From the NCBI RefSeq assembly GCF_004340465.1, contig NZ_SLVV01000020.1, positions 1 to 35,836 on the forward strand: 35,836 nt of DNA. Reading direction: 5' to 3'. A program made the translations under genes and the position numbers. The notes under the pieces were generated by a model. It was not told the origin of the DNA. It worked only from the letters and a program-made list of their open reading frames with translations, and ran no database searches. Positions 24,854-32,993 of this stretch are shown piece by piece (within the stretch, counting starts at the first letter, position 1; each line of letters opens with the position of its first letter). The DNA is from Mesobacillus foraminis (lineage in GTDB: Bacteria > Bacillota > Bacilli > Bacillales > Cytobacillaceae).

Positions 24854-25099
24854 ATAGTCACCACCTTAATAAAATTACCTGTATTTTCCCTTTATCTTGT
24901 TAAACTAAACTCCCTCAATAAACAAACACTTATCTCTTAAATACGCAGTTTTTCTCAATATCGCTATCCAACTTGTTTAATTTTATAGAGTTGATCAGTA
25001 CGAAAAGAACACAATCAAGCAGTTTACGAAGAAAATGAGCGCAAGAAACTAGCCAACCTTCGGTTAATTTCCAAAGTTGGATAAATAGGTATATACGCA

Positions 25100-25262
25100 C
25101 CAATGGATATCCACATATCTTATGGGGGTCTACCCTCCCAAGTCTCACAGAGTCTTCGCTCCTACATTCCTTCGTTCAACCTTTCCATAAGGTGGATGTC
25201 GGTCATGCTGCCCCACAGGATCTAGGTCCTAACGTTAGTTGCGTTGCCGACTAATCCCATGC
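25100..25262 (-). ncRNA. Bridge/seek RNA of IS110 copy A
   Basis: Structured RNA 3' of the transposase, read on the minus strand. Target loop: AACTAAC (25240-25234) and GGGGCAG (25214-25208) around a GGA/TCC hairpin, closed by GGAT..GTCGG/CCGAC-ATCC. Donor loop: AGGAATG (25171-25165) and GGGAG (25139-25135), closed by CTTATGG/CCATAAG. AGGAATG equals the element's right end, GGGAG pairs with the left end CTCCC, GGGGCAG pairs with the right flank CTGCCCC, and AACTAAC matches the left flank AACTAAA at 6 of 7. Confidence 0.8.
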
Positions 25263-25318
25263 TGATCTTGTCTGTTTAACCGTCCAAATCTATTTGTTAA
25301 AAGTCAGTTTTATAGTGA

Positions 25319-26302
25319 TTAAGCTGCTATTGGTTCTTGAATAAATGCATGCATATGGGGGATATCCTTCAACATCTTCTCTTCCAACTGTTTCTTTCCG
25401 GTAGAAAAGAGAATGCGTATAAGCTTATTATATGTCCATCATTTGATCAACGCCTGGAATATCCTGAAGGAGTGTATCCAGAGTTTGGTCAAGCTCTTCG
25501 AACTTGGCGTGAATGAGTTCATACTTTTGAATTAACGCTCTTAATTCCATTTTAGCCATCATGGCGCCCTGACGAATGCCAATCGACCGATTGGCTGCTT
25601 CCTTTAAGGCCTGAATCTTCTTTATGCCTATACTACGTTTCACTGCTTGCCTAAGGTATTCTAGTAATTCAACGTCTGTATATCTCACCAATTCAGTAAT
25701 GCTTCAAGCTTTAATAAATGAAGAGCTGCCTTCCCTTCCCAACTTTTAAAAACGGTAAAGAACTCTGGAAAGTATCGATCAATCCAGTTGTGTACCTTGT
25801 CCCTGCACAATTTGTAAGTCTACATTTAATAAATGCGTAATTTCTTCGCCACACGTAGGTCCGTGAAAACTCCTTGTGGTATTGTTGGTTCCGCGTTTCT
25901 ACCATCTTTAACTAGTTGTGCAATGACTATTGCGTCTTTTACATCATTTTTTGTTGGAGAGTTATCGTCTAGCTCCTTACTATGCTTGACATGTAAAGGG
26001 TTGACCGTTACGAATTTAATCTGTTCCTCCTTTAGAATATGAGCTAAATTAAGCCAATAATGGCCTGTTGGCTCCATTCCAGTAATGACAGACTCCATTT
26101 CGTATGACTCTTTTATTTGATGAATCCAATTAATAAATGCCCTAAATCCTTCTTGGGTATTATCAAAAAAGCAAGTAGATCCAAGCTCCATCCCACGATA
26201 ATCCTGTGCTCTAGCTACATGATGATGCTTGGCAATATCAATCCCGATTATTAGGGTATTAGATGTAATTTGAGCTATTTTATGATTTTGGTTATAATTC
26301 AT
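25319..26302 (-). pseudogene. IS110 transposase, copy A, broken
   Basis: Homologous to the intact transposase of copy B. The first ~155 residues are open (MNYNQNHKIAQITSNTLIIG, DIAK, GMEPTGHYW, SPTKNDVKDA, so the DEDD RuvC-like residues are kept). A frameshift occurs near 25840. A second open part covers the coiled-coil region to DIPGVDQMMDI, then about 300 bases are missing, including the helix-hairpin-helix and the catalytic-serine segment. The sequence resumes at NKLIRILFSTGKKQLEEKML and ends at 25319. It cannot make an active enzyme. Confidence 0.92.
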
Positions 26303-26444
26303 GGTAAGACCTCCGAGTAGATGTTCTGTCCCTTTTAGCTGGCCAGCTCAGGACACATTCATCTTATCAAGAGGTCTTTTTTCATTCAAACCGCATTTTC
26401 AGTTATTACAGGAATGCTGCCCCTTTAATTGAATAAGAAAAATA

Positions 26445-26469
26445 CCGGCTGGACAGCAGCCGGTTCTTT
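26445..26469 (+). terminator. Hairpin beside IS110 copy A
   Basis: CCGGCTG-GACAG-CAGCCGG followed by TTCTTT, in the right flank, about 20 bases past the insertion core. It is part of a dispersed Bacillus-type terminator sequence. Confidence 0.55.
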
Positions 26470-26582
26470 AACTCTTGCACCCGTTACTTTAAGTACATTT
26501 ATTCACAAAGTAATTTTTTTACAGGTCATTTAGTGGAGCCCCAGGAAAATGCGAATTTACAACGTTAATCAAATTCAAACAT

Positions 26583-26624
26583 AAAAAAGTCGAATTCCCT
26601 GTCCTTTAAGGAAAACGACTTTTT
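26583..26624 (-). terminator. Terminator of the SDR gene
   Basis: AAAAAGTCG pairs with CGACTTTTT with an additional inner stem; T-run on both strands; 65 bases after the SDR stop. Confidence 0.8.
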
Positions 26625-26688
26625 ATACGGCTTCTTCAAGTAAATCCCCATTATCCTTTTTTTGGGGACTAAACTCTGCGCAGTTAAA

Positions 26689-27435
26689 TTATACCTGTGC
26701 TAGCCCGCCATCTACGAACAATTCAACACCCGTCAAGTAACTGCTTTCGTCTGAAGCAAGGAAAGATACAGCGTTTGCTACTTCTTCAGGTGTCCCAATT
26801 TTTCCAGCTGGAACAGTATTTCTGCTATTTTCCAGTACCTCTTCAAGTGCATCACCAAAAAGCTCATCGTATGCAGGTGTAAGAATACCTCCTGGACTAA
26901 CGACATTTACACGGATTTCAGTACCTTTTAGGTCAAGAATCCAGTTGCGAACTAGTGCTCTTAATGCTGCTTTAGATGCTCCATATACACTAAACGCTGG
27001 GTTGCCAATTGATCCAGCAGTAGAGCCCGTTACAATAATAGAACCTACTTTGTCCGGGAATAGTGATAACGCTTTTTGAACAGTAAAGATGGTTCCTTTA
27101 ACGTTAATATCGAACGTTCTATCAACCTGCTCTTCAGTAATTTCACCTAATGGAAGGAAGTTGCCGATGCCTGCATTAGCAAAAAGAATATCCAACTTAC
27201 CTTTTTCCTGATTTATAATGTCATATAGTTTGTCTAAGTCTTCAAGCTTAGAAATATCACCTTGAACACCGGTTACTTTCTTGCCAATTTGGTTGACAGC
27301 TTTATCAAGTTCGTTTTGTCTACGTCCCGTGATATAAACATATGCACCTTCATTTACAAATTTTTGTGCTGTAGCAAGACCAATCCCACTTGTTCCACCC
27401 GTTACAAGCGCTATTTTACCTTCAAATTTACCCAT
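26689..27435 (-). CDS. Short-chain dehydrogenase/reductase, 248 aa
   Basis: NAD(P)-dependent oxidoreductase of the classical SDR fold. TGGTSGIG near residues 12-19 binds the cofactor; [11 protein letters not shown] after strand 2 (Arg-Arg suggests NADPH); NAGIG near 88; catalytic Ser in [13 protein letters not shown] with Tyr and Lys, then [10 protein letters not shown]. The C-terminal [20 protein letters not shown] is typical. The ATG at 27435 has AAAGGAG 8 bases upstream; a GTG three codons earlier overlaps that site. It is divergent from an HxlR regulator, a common pairing for stress-induced reductases. Substrate unknown. Confidence 0.93.
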   Translation of the reverse strand: MGKFEGKIALVTGGTSGIGLATAQKFVNEGAYVYITGRRQNELDKAVNQIGKKVTGVQGDISKLEDLDKLYDIINQEKGKLDILFANAGIGNFLPLGEITEEQVDRTFDINVKGTIFTVQKALSLFPDKVGSIIVTGSTAGSIGNPAFSVYGASKAALRALVRNWILDLKGTEIRVNVVSPGGILTPAYDELFGDALEEVLENSRNTVPAGKIGTPEEVANAVSFLASDESSYLTGVELFVDGGLAQV

Positions 27436-27473
27436 ACTTAACACTCCTTTAGAATTAATTTTATTTTATTTCT

Positions 27474-27489
27474 AGTACCTTTAAGTACT
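27474..27489. promoter_or_regulatory. Possible HxlR operator
   Basis: AGTAC-CTTTAA-GTACT, a perfect inverted repeat between the divergent SDR and HxlR genes, 39 bases from the SDR start. It is similar in style to the TACT/AGTA operators of HxlR-type regulators. Confidence 0.45.
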
Positions 27490-27603
27490 TGAAGAACAAC
27501 TTACAAGATATAGTATCCTTCAGTAAGCACATTATCGGAAGTACCCACTTTTTTGTGATATAGTAACTAAAAAGTAATAAATGTGGATTGGAGAGCTTTA
27601 GAC

Positions 27604-27963
27604 ATGAAAAAATTTAGCTGTGGGTTTGAAGTGACAAAGGAAGTTATTGGCGGAAAATGGAAAGGCCTTGTATTATACTTTTTAATGAATGGACCAAAGA
27701 GAACGAGTGAATTAAAGCGCATTATCCCAAATATAACTCAGAAAATGCTGATTCAAACACTTAGAGAGCTTGAAGCTAGTGGACTTGTAAGCAGAAAGAT
27801 GTATAATCAAGTACCGCCGAAGGTTGAATATTCATCCACTGAACTTGGAGAATCTCTTAAACCTATCTTGCAGGAGCTCTGTCAATGGGGAGGCCATTAT
27901 GCGGAGCAAGAGTATGCAGAAGGTGAATATGAAATTGTACAACCAGAACAAGTTTCATATTAA
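27604..27963 (+). CDS. HxlR-family winged-helix regulator, 119 aa
   Basis: MarR-like DNA-binding regulator. The N-terminal cysteine (KKFSCGFEVTKEVIGGKWKG) is at the position used for thiol sensing in YodB/HypR-type members. PKRTSELKRIIPNITQKMLI is the helix-turn-helix, LRELEASGLVSRKMYNQVPPKVEYSS the wing. The ATG at 27604 is chosen because TTGGAGAG lies just upstream. It probably represses the divergent SDR gene and responds to electrophile or oxidative stress; this is inferred from Cys position and layout. Confidence 0.92.
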   Translation: MKKFSCGFEVTKEVIGGKWKGLVLYFLMNGPKRTSELKRIIPNITQKMLIQTLRELEASGLVSRKMYNQVPPKVEYSSTELGESLKPILQELCQWGGHYAEQEYAEGEYEIVQPEQVSY

Positions 27964-28218
27964 AGATAATATAATTTCATAGAGATCTAAAGGTATTATT
28001 CATCTTAATCAATACCTTCAGAATAAGGTTTAGGAATACTTGAACGCACTATCAAGATATAATATACATAATGTAATACAGCATTACCTAAAACACGGAG
28101 GACTACTTTAGATCTTTTGCTCACCTATAAAACTCAATCCCTTAATTGAATTTTCCATTCAAATAGACGCTTTCTCATTAAAGAAAAGCGCCTGACTGTA
28201 GTGAATACATTATCCTCA

Positions 28219-28785
28219 TTATTCTTTTAATTTTGAATATTTTCGATAAGCTTTATAGAAACTGCTACCCAAGAAAACAACCATAATGGCGGGAATCAAC
28301 CTCAAAAGGGCAAATGGTGTTTCAAATAAAAATGCTTTCCAAAATAATGCACCTTTCATATTCCAAAGACCTTCGGTTAAATATAAACCTGAATCTTTGT
28401 AAAGCATATATGAAACAAACAATAACAATAAACCTAAGCCAGATGAATAACTCATCAGTCTTTTATAATAATTACTCATTGATTGGCGGTCCGAGAAGAT
28501 TTCATTTTGATTATCGATTACTTTTTGCCAATATTTAATTCCACCAAGAGATGAGCCATATATATAACTCCAACCGAAGTCTTGATAAATCCCTTTGTAA
28601 TCTTTGGACTTTTTCTTTGATAAATAATCTTGATAATCCAGTCGCATCACATATCTCTTGCCGGTTTTTTCGAAAGTATATATACCGAATCCACTAATAT
28701 TTGTACAACGATAGCCTTTTTGTAATTGCTCGTTCAGCCATTGTTCCTCTTTTTCAATATCAAAAAACACCTTAAACTTCTTCAT
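28219..28785 (-). CDS. DUF2812 membrane protein, 188 aa
   Basis: The N-terminal ~85 residues match DUF2812: KKFKVFFDIEKEEQWLNEQL, QKGYRCTNISGFGIYTFE, RYVMRLDYQDY, and YKGIYQDFGWSYIYGS. Two membrane helices follow (residues ~112-129 and ~150-172) with a basic tail. The ATG at 28785 starts 1 base after the PadR stop, and AAGGAAG sits in the PadR 3' end, so they are co-translated. DUF2812 genes are regularly found beside PadR repressors; a role in envelope stress is suspected but not established. Confidence 0.9.
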   Translation of the reverse strand: MKKFKVFFDIEKEEQWLNEQLQKGYRCTNISGFGIYTFEKTGKRYVMRLDYQDYLSKKKSKDYKGIYQDFGWSYIYGSSLGGIKYWQKVIDNQNEIFSDRQSMSNYYKRLMSYSSGLGLLLLFVSYMLYKDSGLYLTEGLWNMKGALFWKAFLFETPFALLRLIPAIMVVFLGSSFYKAYRKYSKLKE

Positions 28786-28786
28786 T

Positions 28787-29089
28787 TTATTCACTTCCTT
28801 CGTACAAGGATAAAATATGCAATAACCTGTTTTGTTCCACTTTCAAAATTGCGCTTCCTTCCGAAGTTATCATATAAACTTTTCTCCGACCCGAATCTCC
28901 AACAGGTTCAATCCAACCATGCTTACTCAAGTTTTCAATCGCACCGTATAATGTACCAGCTGCTAAAATAACAGTACCGTTACTTATCTTTTCTATCTTC
29001 TGCATTACGGCATAGCCATGGAGCGGCTCACGCAGAGCTAATAAAATATAATGCATGGTTTCAGACAACGGTAATAATTTATGTTTCAT
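28787..29089 (-). CDS. PadR-family transcription regulator, 100 aa
   Basis: Small PadR-type (subfamily 2, short C-terminus) repressor: residues ~10-75 form the winged helix with HGYAVMQKIEKISNGTVILA, GTLYGAIENLSKHGWIEPV and GRRKVYMITSEGSAIL. The C-terminal helix dimerises. AGGGGGTG lies 5 bases before the ATG. It forms an operon with DUF2812 and has a palindrome overlapping its promoter, so it is likely autorepressed. Confidence 0.93.
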   Translation of the reverse strand: MKHKLLPLSETMHYILLALREPLHGYAVMQKIEKISNGTVILAAGTLYGAIENLSKHGWIEPVGDSGRRKVYMITSEGSAILKVEQNRLLHILSLYEGSE

Positions 29090-29114
29090 ACATTCACCCC
29101 CTATTCAGTTCAGC

Positions 29115-29158
29115 TATATAGTTAAACTTAATAATAATGTAATTCAGTTCAACTGAAT
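29115..29158 (-). promoter_or_regulatory. Promoter and operator of the PadR/DUF2812 pair
   Basis: -35 ATTACA (29143-29138), 17-base spacer, -10 TATATA (29120-29115). A perfect palindrome, ATTCAGTT-C-AACTGAAT (29142-29158), touches the -35, and a half-copy (ATTCAGTTCAG) recurs at 29104. It is a likely PadR binding site. Confidence 0.65.
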
Positions 29159-29225
29159 AGTCAACCATATTTTTGAAATTAGGCAAAGAAACTTAAAGTA
29201 AAGCGTTGAAATCAAGGAGAGATTT

Positions 29226-29265
29226 AAAAAGTCGCTTTTTCCCTTACGTAAGGAAAGCGACTTTT
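29226..29265. terminator. Bidirectional terminator-like hairpin
   Basis: AAAAGTCGCTTT pairs with AAAGCGACTTTT with the inner stem TTCCCTTAC/GTAAGGAA. The following 29266-29680 stretch is AT-rich with no supported gene. Confidence 0.65.
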
Positions 29266-29884
29266 GGTGTAGTCTTATTTAATTAATAGACCCATTGTGA
29301 ACTGTAGTTACAAATCTTTCTTTAAATATTTACCATGTTTGTTGATTAAACAAAAAAAGGATTGGCTTTACACTCCCATTCGTTAAAAAGATTTAACAGT
29401 GTCAATTTAAACTATTTTTAATTAGTAAAGCTTAATTATTCATTCTAAAAAAGAATACTCCTGCAGTTTATTTATGGATAGTGATGATTTTATATGTTGC
29501 AATAATAGCTTTAAAAAAAAACAATTTTCTTCGTAAAAAAAGAAAGTTAAAAGTTTCTAACCGGTACGCAATATTTCCAAAACAGCAAGGCATTATTAGG
29601 CACCTACATACAGTTTCAGAAATAAAAAAACAACATGTCATCTTAACAAGCTGCTGTTTTTTGCTTCAATTTCTGTTCAACTAAACTCCCTCAATAAAAG
29701 AAGCGAAAACGCCGATTTACTCATGTTTTCTTAGAATTCCATAGTTATTTACCTTTCGGTAAATGACTTTATAATTGGAGGATCTTCTCTTGAAAGGATA
29801 TTTTTGGACTCTGAAAGAAAAAAGAGCTTTAACCCACTAACCAACCTCTTACAAAAATTGGTGGACGGGTAAAAATATGACTGC

Positions 29885-30050
29885 ACTGGTGGAAGTCCAC
29901 ATTTCTCATGGAGGTCAACCCTCCCATGCCTCACAGAGTCTTCGCTCTCAAATTCCTTCGTCCAACCTTTCCATGAGGTGGATGTCAGCCATGCTGCCCC
30001 ACAGGGTCCAAGCCCGTAATTTAGTTGCTTTGCCGACTAATCCGTGCTTC
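29885..30050 (-). ncRNA. Bridge/seek RNA of IS110 copy B
   Basis: Minus strand. Target loop: AACTAAA (30026-30020) and GGGGCAG (30000-29994) around a GGG/CCC hairpin; these match the left flank AACTAAA (7/7) and pair with the right flank core+CTGCCCC (7/7). Donor loop: AGGAATT (29957-29951; 6/7 to element end AGGAATG) and GGGAG (29925-29921; pairs with CTCCC at the element start). The donor stem CTCATGG/CCATGAG replaces CTTATGG/CCATAAG of copy A: a compensatory change. The 3' end is a GTGGA/TCCAC hairpin. Confidence 0.83.
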
Positions 30051-30106
30051 AAATGTCTCCAAAATCTATAAAACAAGAACTATTACTTTTCTACACTAAA
30101 CCAGAG

Positions 30107-31402
30107 TCACGCTGCCATTTCCGTCTTCTCGGCTAATGCCAAATGAGGAATATCCTTTAACATCTTATCTTCATTAAATTCAAATTGCTTTTTACCAATA
30201 CTGAAGAGAATCCGGATTAGTTTATTACACAAAGCGATCAGGGACTGCATCTTCTTTAATGGATTATCCGGACGTTGAGTATAGTACGCATGTAATGCCT
30301 TGAATGCGGAATTCTTCGCAACGAGAATCATACAAACCCTGAATAACAGGGCCCTTAGTTTCTTCCGGCCTCTTTTTGTGATGGTCGTTTTTCCTTTGTG
30401 CTTGCCGGATGTATTTTCTTTTAAGCTTAAGCCAGCCAATTTGATAATTTGCCGGGGATGATTGTATTCGCCTAAATCCCCTACTTCCGCGAAGAAGCCG
30501 GCAATTGTATCCCTGCCCACACCTTTTATCGCTAACATTTGAGGAACACCTGGTATTTCATCAAGCAGACCATCAATTTTTGTATCCAATTCTTCGAATT
30601 GAGACTGGATTAATTCATACTTGGCCAAAATGGTTTTAAGCTCAAGCCTGGCCATTTCAGCACCTTGTCGAAGTCCGATGGACTTACTGGCTGCCTGCTT
30701 TAACTCCCGGATCTTGTTTAATCCAACACTACGGGATACGGACTTTCTTAAATGGACGAGCATCTCTTCTTCGGTGAATTCAGCTATTTCATGGGGTAAG
30801 GCATAGAGCTTTAAGAATTGTAAAGCTGCCTTACCTTCCCATTTCTTAAATACCTTCAGAAATTCCGGGAAGTACCGGTCAATCCAGTTGTGTACCTGTC
30901 CTTGGACCGTTTGAAGGCCTTCTGTTAAAAGATCGCGTATTTTCTTTGCCACACGGAGTTCTGCATAAACACCTTGCGGTATCGTAGGTTCGGCGTATCT
31001 TCCGTCCTTGACCAACTGAGCTATGACTTTTGCATCTTTCACATCATTCTTGGTAGGTGAGTTATCATCCAACTCCTTGCTTTTCTTGACGTGCAAGGGG
31101 TTTACAGCGACAAATTTAATCCCGTTTTCTTTTAAAATATGAGCGAGGTTAAACCAATAGTGGCCCGTTGGCTCCATGCCAACCATCACTTTATCCATTC
31201 GCTGTTCTTTTTTGATTTCCGTAATCCACTTTAGAAAATGCCCAATACCTTCCTTTGTATTTTCAAATTGACAAGGAGATCCAAACTCCATTCCCCTGAA
31301 GTCTTGAGCACGTGCCACATGCTTGAACTTCGCAATATCGACTCCTATAATAAGAGTTTGAGAAGTGATTTGAGCAATCTTCTTATTCTGGTTATAATTC
31401 AT
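30107..31402 (-). CDS. IS110-family transposase/recombinase, 431 aa
   Basis: RNA-guided recombinase. The N-terminal RuvC-like DEDD domain has Asp22 (IIGVDIAK), Glu77 (GMEPTGHYW), Asp120 and Asp123 (KNDVKDAKVIAQL). A coiled coil spans ~200-270. The C-terminal domain has AIKGVGRDTIAGFFAEVGDL (helix-hairpin-helix) and a serine near 332 in LKENTSGKHKGKTTITKRG, the likely nucleophile. The start is taken as the second of two adjacent ATGs (31402), with AGGAGG 7 bases upstream and equal to the start of copy A (MNYNQN). Intact and probably active. Confidence 0.96.
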   Translation of the reverse strand: MNYNQNKKIAQITSQTLIIGVDIAKFKHVARAQDFRGMEFGSPCQFENTKEGIGHFLKWITEIKKEQRMDKVMVGMEPTGHYWFNLAHILKENGIKFVAVNPLHVKKSKELDDNSPTKNDVKDAKVIAQLVKDGRYAEPTIPQGVYAELRVAKKIRDLLTEGLQTVQGQVHNWIDRYFPEFLKVFKKWEGKAALQFLKLYALPHEIAEFTEEEMLVHLRKSVSRSVGLNKIRELKQAASKSIGLRQGAEMARLELKTILAKYELIQSQFEELDTKIDGLLDEIPGVPQMLAIKGVGRDTIAGFFAEVGDLGEYNHPRQIIKLAGLSLKENTSGKHKGKTTITKRGRKKLRALLFRVCMILVAKNSAFKALHAYYTQRPDNPLKKMQSLIALCNKLIRILFSIGKKQFEFNEDKMLKDIPHLALAEKTEMAA

Positions 31403-31804
31403 CATAAAGCCTCCTGGTTTTGAGAGATTTGTCCCTTTTGCTTGCCGGCTTCAGGACTCTCTCATTCTACCAAGAGGTTATTTTTTTGTTCAAACTCCAT
31501 TTTCCTTCATTACAGGAATGCTGCCCCGTTAGCTAAATAAGAAAAGTCGACTGGATTACCACAGTGATTTCATAAATATAGCTCTGGCTATTGGAAAATA
31601 AAAGTACATGGTAATGTTATCTAAATAGCTTATAAATCAGTTGTTCTAGTAGTAACTAGATAACTTTGGTAATAGAAGTCATTTTGATGATTTGGTAGGT
31701 AATCTATTTGCCTTTAAATTATTGTCGAAATTTGAGGAGTAAAAAATATTCGCAAATCGAGATATTTATTATAAAATTTTCTCATATAGGAAAAATAATT
31801 AGAA

Positions 31805-31880
31805 AAAGGCAAACCTTTCGAAAGTTCGGGACGCAAAGTTACAGATCTAAGGTATTAAACTATGATGGCTGGGCTGCCTA
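31805..31880 (+). promoter_or_regulatory. c-di-GMP-I riboswitch aptamer (GEMM-I)
   Basis: Hallmarks in order: AGGCAAACC, a GAAA tetraloop after TTTC, GGGACGCAAAG, TCTAAGG, a stem capped by ATTAAAC, TATGATGGCTGGG and CTGCCT. AGGCA (31807-31811) pairs with TGCCT (31875-31879) as the closing stem P1. GGGACGCAAAG and the GCTGGGCTGCC end are almost the family consensus. The P2 stem beside the GAAA loop pairs poorly, so the fold should be checked. It lies 30-100 bases before the SinI-like gene and in its sense. Confidence 0.9.
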
Positions 31881-31902
31881 AAATAGTACATATTTTAGGA
31901 GG
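31877..31902 (+). promoter_or_regulatory. Expression platform hiding the ribosome site
   Basis: CCTAAAATA (31877-31885) pairs perfectly with TATTTTAGG (31891-31899), a 9-bp stem that covers the first half of the AGGAGG ribosome site (31897-31902). Its CCT is the 3' strand of aptamer stem P1, so P1 and the full sequestering stem compete. This predicts translation ON when c-di-GMP is bound. Confidence 0.7.
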
Positions 31903-31907
31903 ATTTT

Positions 31908-32030
31908 ATGGCTGTGGATCAAATACACCTCAATGAACAAGATCTAGATAGTGAGTGGGTAGATCTTATTAGAGAAGCATTAGAATTAGGAATACCAGCT
32001 AGTAAAATTAGGGATTTTCTTAATAAGTAA
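31908..32030 (+). CDS. SinI-like anti-repressor, 40 aa
   Basis: Tiny protein of the Sin-domain (SinI) type. After a 14-residue N-terminus it reads DSEWVDLIREALELGIPASK and IRDFLNK, close to the SinI helix pair of B. subtilis (DQEWVELMVEAKEANISPEE, IRKYL), which binds SinR and relieves repression of biofilm matrix genes. AGGAGG lies 5 bases before the ATG. It is alone between a c-di-GMP riboswitch and a strong terminator; no SinR is nearby. It likely acts on a host SinR or a SinR-like protein. Function is inferred from similarity. Confidence 0.9.
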   Translation: MAVDQIHLNEQDLDSEWVDLIREALELGIPASKIRDFLNK

Positions 32031-32035
32031 AATAG

Positions 32036-32058
32036 GACCATAAGTGGTCTTTTTTTTA
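32036..32058 (+). terminator. Terminator of the riboswitch-SinI unit
   Basis: GACCA-TAAG-TGGTC followed by nine T, 5 bases after the SinI-like stop. It confirms a single-gene unit. Confidence 0.95.
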
Positions 32059-32219
32059 TGCATAAATCAATGCCGATGAATAGAAAGAAGTTTTTAAATA
32101 ACCTCTTACCGATGGTCAATACACTCACCTTCGGTACTTACTAAAAAGAAAAAGCATCATTTTTATACGGTGATGTCACCCTTTAACTTATTGAATTCAT
32201 TGAAATAAACACTTTATCG

Positions 32220-32561
32220 TTAGCTACGACCAATGGTATCGTTTAACTTCTTCCGATACCTATCTCTCCAGCTTTTCTCATCCTTGACTAGATCATCGCA
32301 GAAAGCAGCCACGTCCTCCCCCGTAAGGTCAGTGACTTTCTTGCCTTCCGCTGCTCCTTCCTCAAAAAGGTCGAGAATGCCTTGAAAGATACGGCTATTG
32401 TCCTTCCAGTCAGTCGAACCAACACCAGCAGTCCACATATATTTTTGGATAGCCTTATAAGCATTGCGGTACTCACTTGGAAGAGCCTTAGCACGTGCTT
32501 CCATCGCTTTCCATTCCAGCTTGTCATCCAGATTTCCAATAATTTTTTCAAAAATATTCAA
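32220..32561 (-). CDS. DUF1048 protein, 113 aa
   Basis: Small helical cytoplasmic protein of the DUF1048 family: [40 protein letters not shown], then [20 protein letters not shown] and [18 protein letters not shown]. Start is TTG (32561) with AAAGGAGAG 7 bases upstream; no in-frame ATG lies nearby. It follows a PadR gene by 21 bases, an arrangement often seen in Bacillus. Function unknown; the fold is used with PadR partners and occasionally ABC transporters, none of which are here. Confidence 0.9.
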   Translation of the reverse strand: MNIFEKIIGNLDDKLEWKAMEARAKALPSEYRNAYKAIQKYMWTAGVGSTDWKDNSRIFQGILDLFEEGAAEGKKVTDLTGEDVAAFCDDLVKDEKSWRDRYRKKLNDTIGRS

Positions 32562-32582
32562 TTCACTTCTCTCCTTTTGATT

Positions 32583-32903
32583 TTATTTAGTCTTAAGTTG
32601 GTTAATTTTACTTGAGACGAAGCCCCATTTTTCCCAAAAAATTCTAAGCTGCTCTTTACCTGCTGCGTTGAGTGTGTAAAATTTTCTCGGCGGTCCCATA
32701 GTAGATGGCTTTTTCTCGATGTCCACAAGGTTGTTTTTCTCAAGCCGCATCGTAATCGTATAGACGGTGCCTTCAATCACATCAGTGAAGCCGAGTGCTC
32801 GCAGTTTTTGGGTGATTTCATAGCCGTAAGTTTCGCCGCGGCTGATGATTTCAAGCACACAACCTTCAAGCACCCCTTTCAGCATTTCCGTAATGTTTTC
32901 CAT
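32583..32903 (-). CDS. PadR-family transcription regulator, 106 aa
   Basis: PadR winged-helix repressor, different from the one at 28.8 kb: LKGVLEGCVLEIISRGETYG, YEITQKLRALGF, EGTVYTITMRLEKNNLVDIE, then STMGPPRKFYTLNAAGKEQL and a C-terminal dimer helix. GGAGG lies 6-7 bases before the ATG. It is the first gene of the PadR-DUF1048 operon and has an inverted repeat over its -10. Confidence 0.93.
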   Translation of the reverse strand: MENITEMLKGVLEGCVLEIISRGETYGYEITQKLRALGFTDVIEGTVYTITMRLEKNNLVDIEKKPSTMGPPRKFYTLNAAGKEQLRIFWEKWGFVSSKINQLKTK

Positions 32904-32993
32904 TATTTACCTCCATTTATATTTTCCTTACATTTTTTCATTACTCGGTAACAAGGATATTCTGCTTTACAGATATTTAGTGCCACTGACTAC

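Larger units (their letters stand above)
24910..26418 (-). mobile_element. IS110-family element, copy A (internally deleted)
   Basis: The ends are set by comparison with copy B and by the CT core: left flank AACTAAA-CT, element begins CCCTCAATAA; right end CAGGAATG, then CT-GCCCCTTTA. It is about 1.5 kb, some 330 bases shorter than copy B, because the transposase has lost a central-to-C-terminal piece. The long noncoding end (24912-25318), with the RNA gene, is intact. IS110 elements insert without target duplication and use a dinucleotide core; the CT at both ends fits. Confidence 0.85.
29686..31522 (-). mobile_element. IS110-family element, copy B (complete)
   Basis: About 1.83 kb bounded by CT cores: left AACTAAA-CT-CCCTCAAT, right CAGGAATG-CT-GCCCCGTTAG. 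Contains one transposase gene, a short 5' noncoding end (~120 bases) and a long 3' noncoding end (~420 bases) with the guide RNA. The RNA being 3' of the transposase is the arrangement of IS1111-type members. It has no target duplication or terminal inverted repeat, as expected. Joining the flanks restores AACTAAA-CT-GCCCCGTTAG, a plausible empty site. Confidence 0.88.

Noticed and set aside
29481-29684. 67-codon plus-strand frame
   Set aside because: No ribosome site, lysine/phenylalanine-rich from AT-rich DNA, and it ends at the IS110 boundary.
24910-31522. The two IS110 copies as a composite transposon
   Set aside because: IS110 elements recombine at a guided CT core one element at a time; no shared outer ends or target duplication is visible, so only homologous recombination between them is proposed.
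31919-32128. 69-codon minus-strand frame
   Set aside because: Antisense to the SinI-like gene and its terminator, which are much better supported.
32288-32776. Frames of 72-87 codons overlapping the PadR/DUF1048 genes
   Set aside because: Other-frame shadows of two recognised families.
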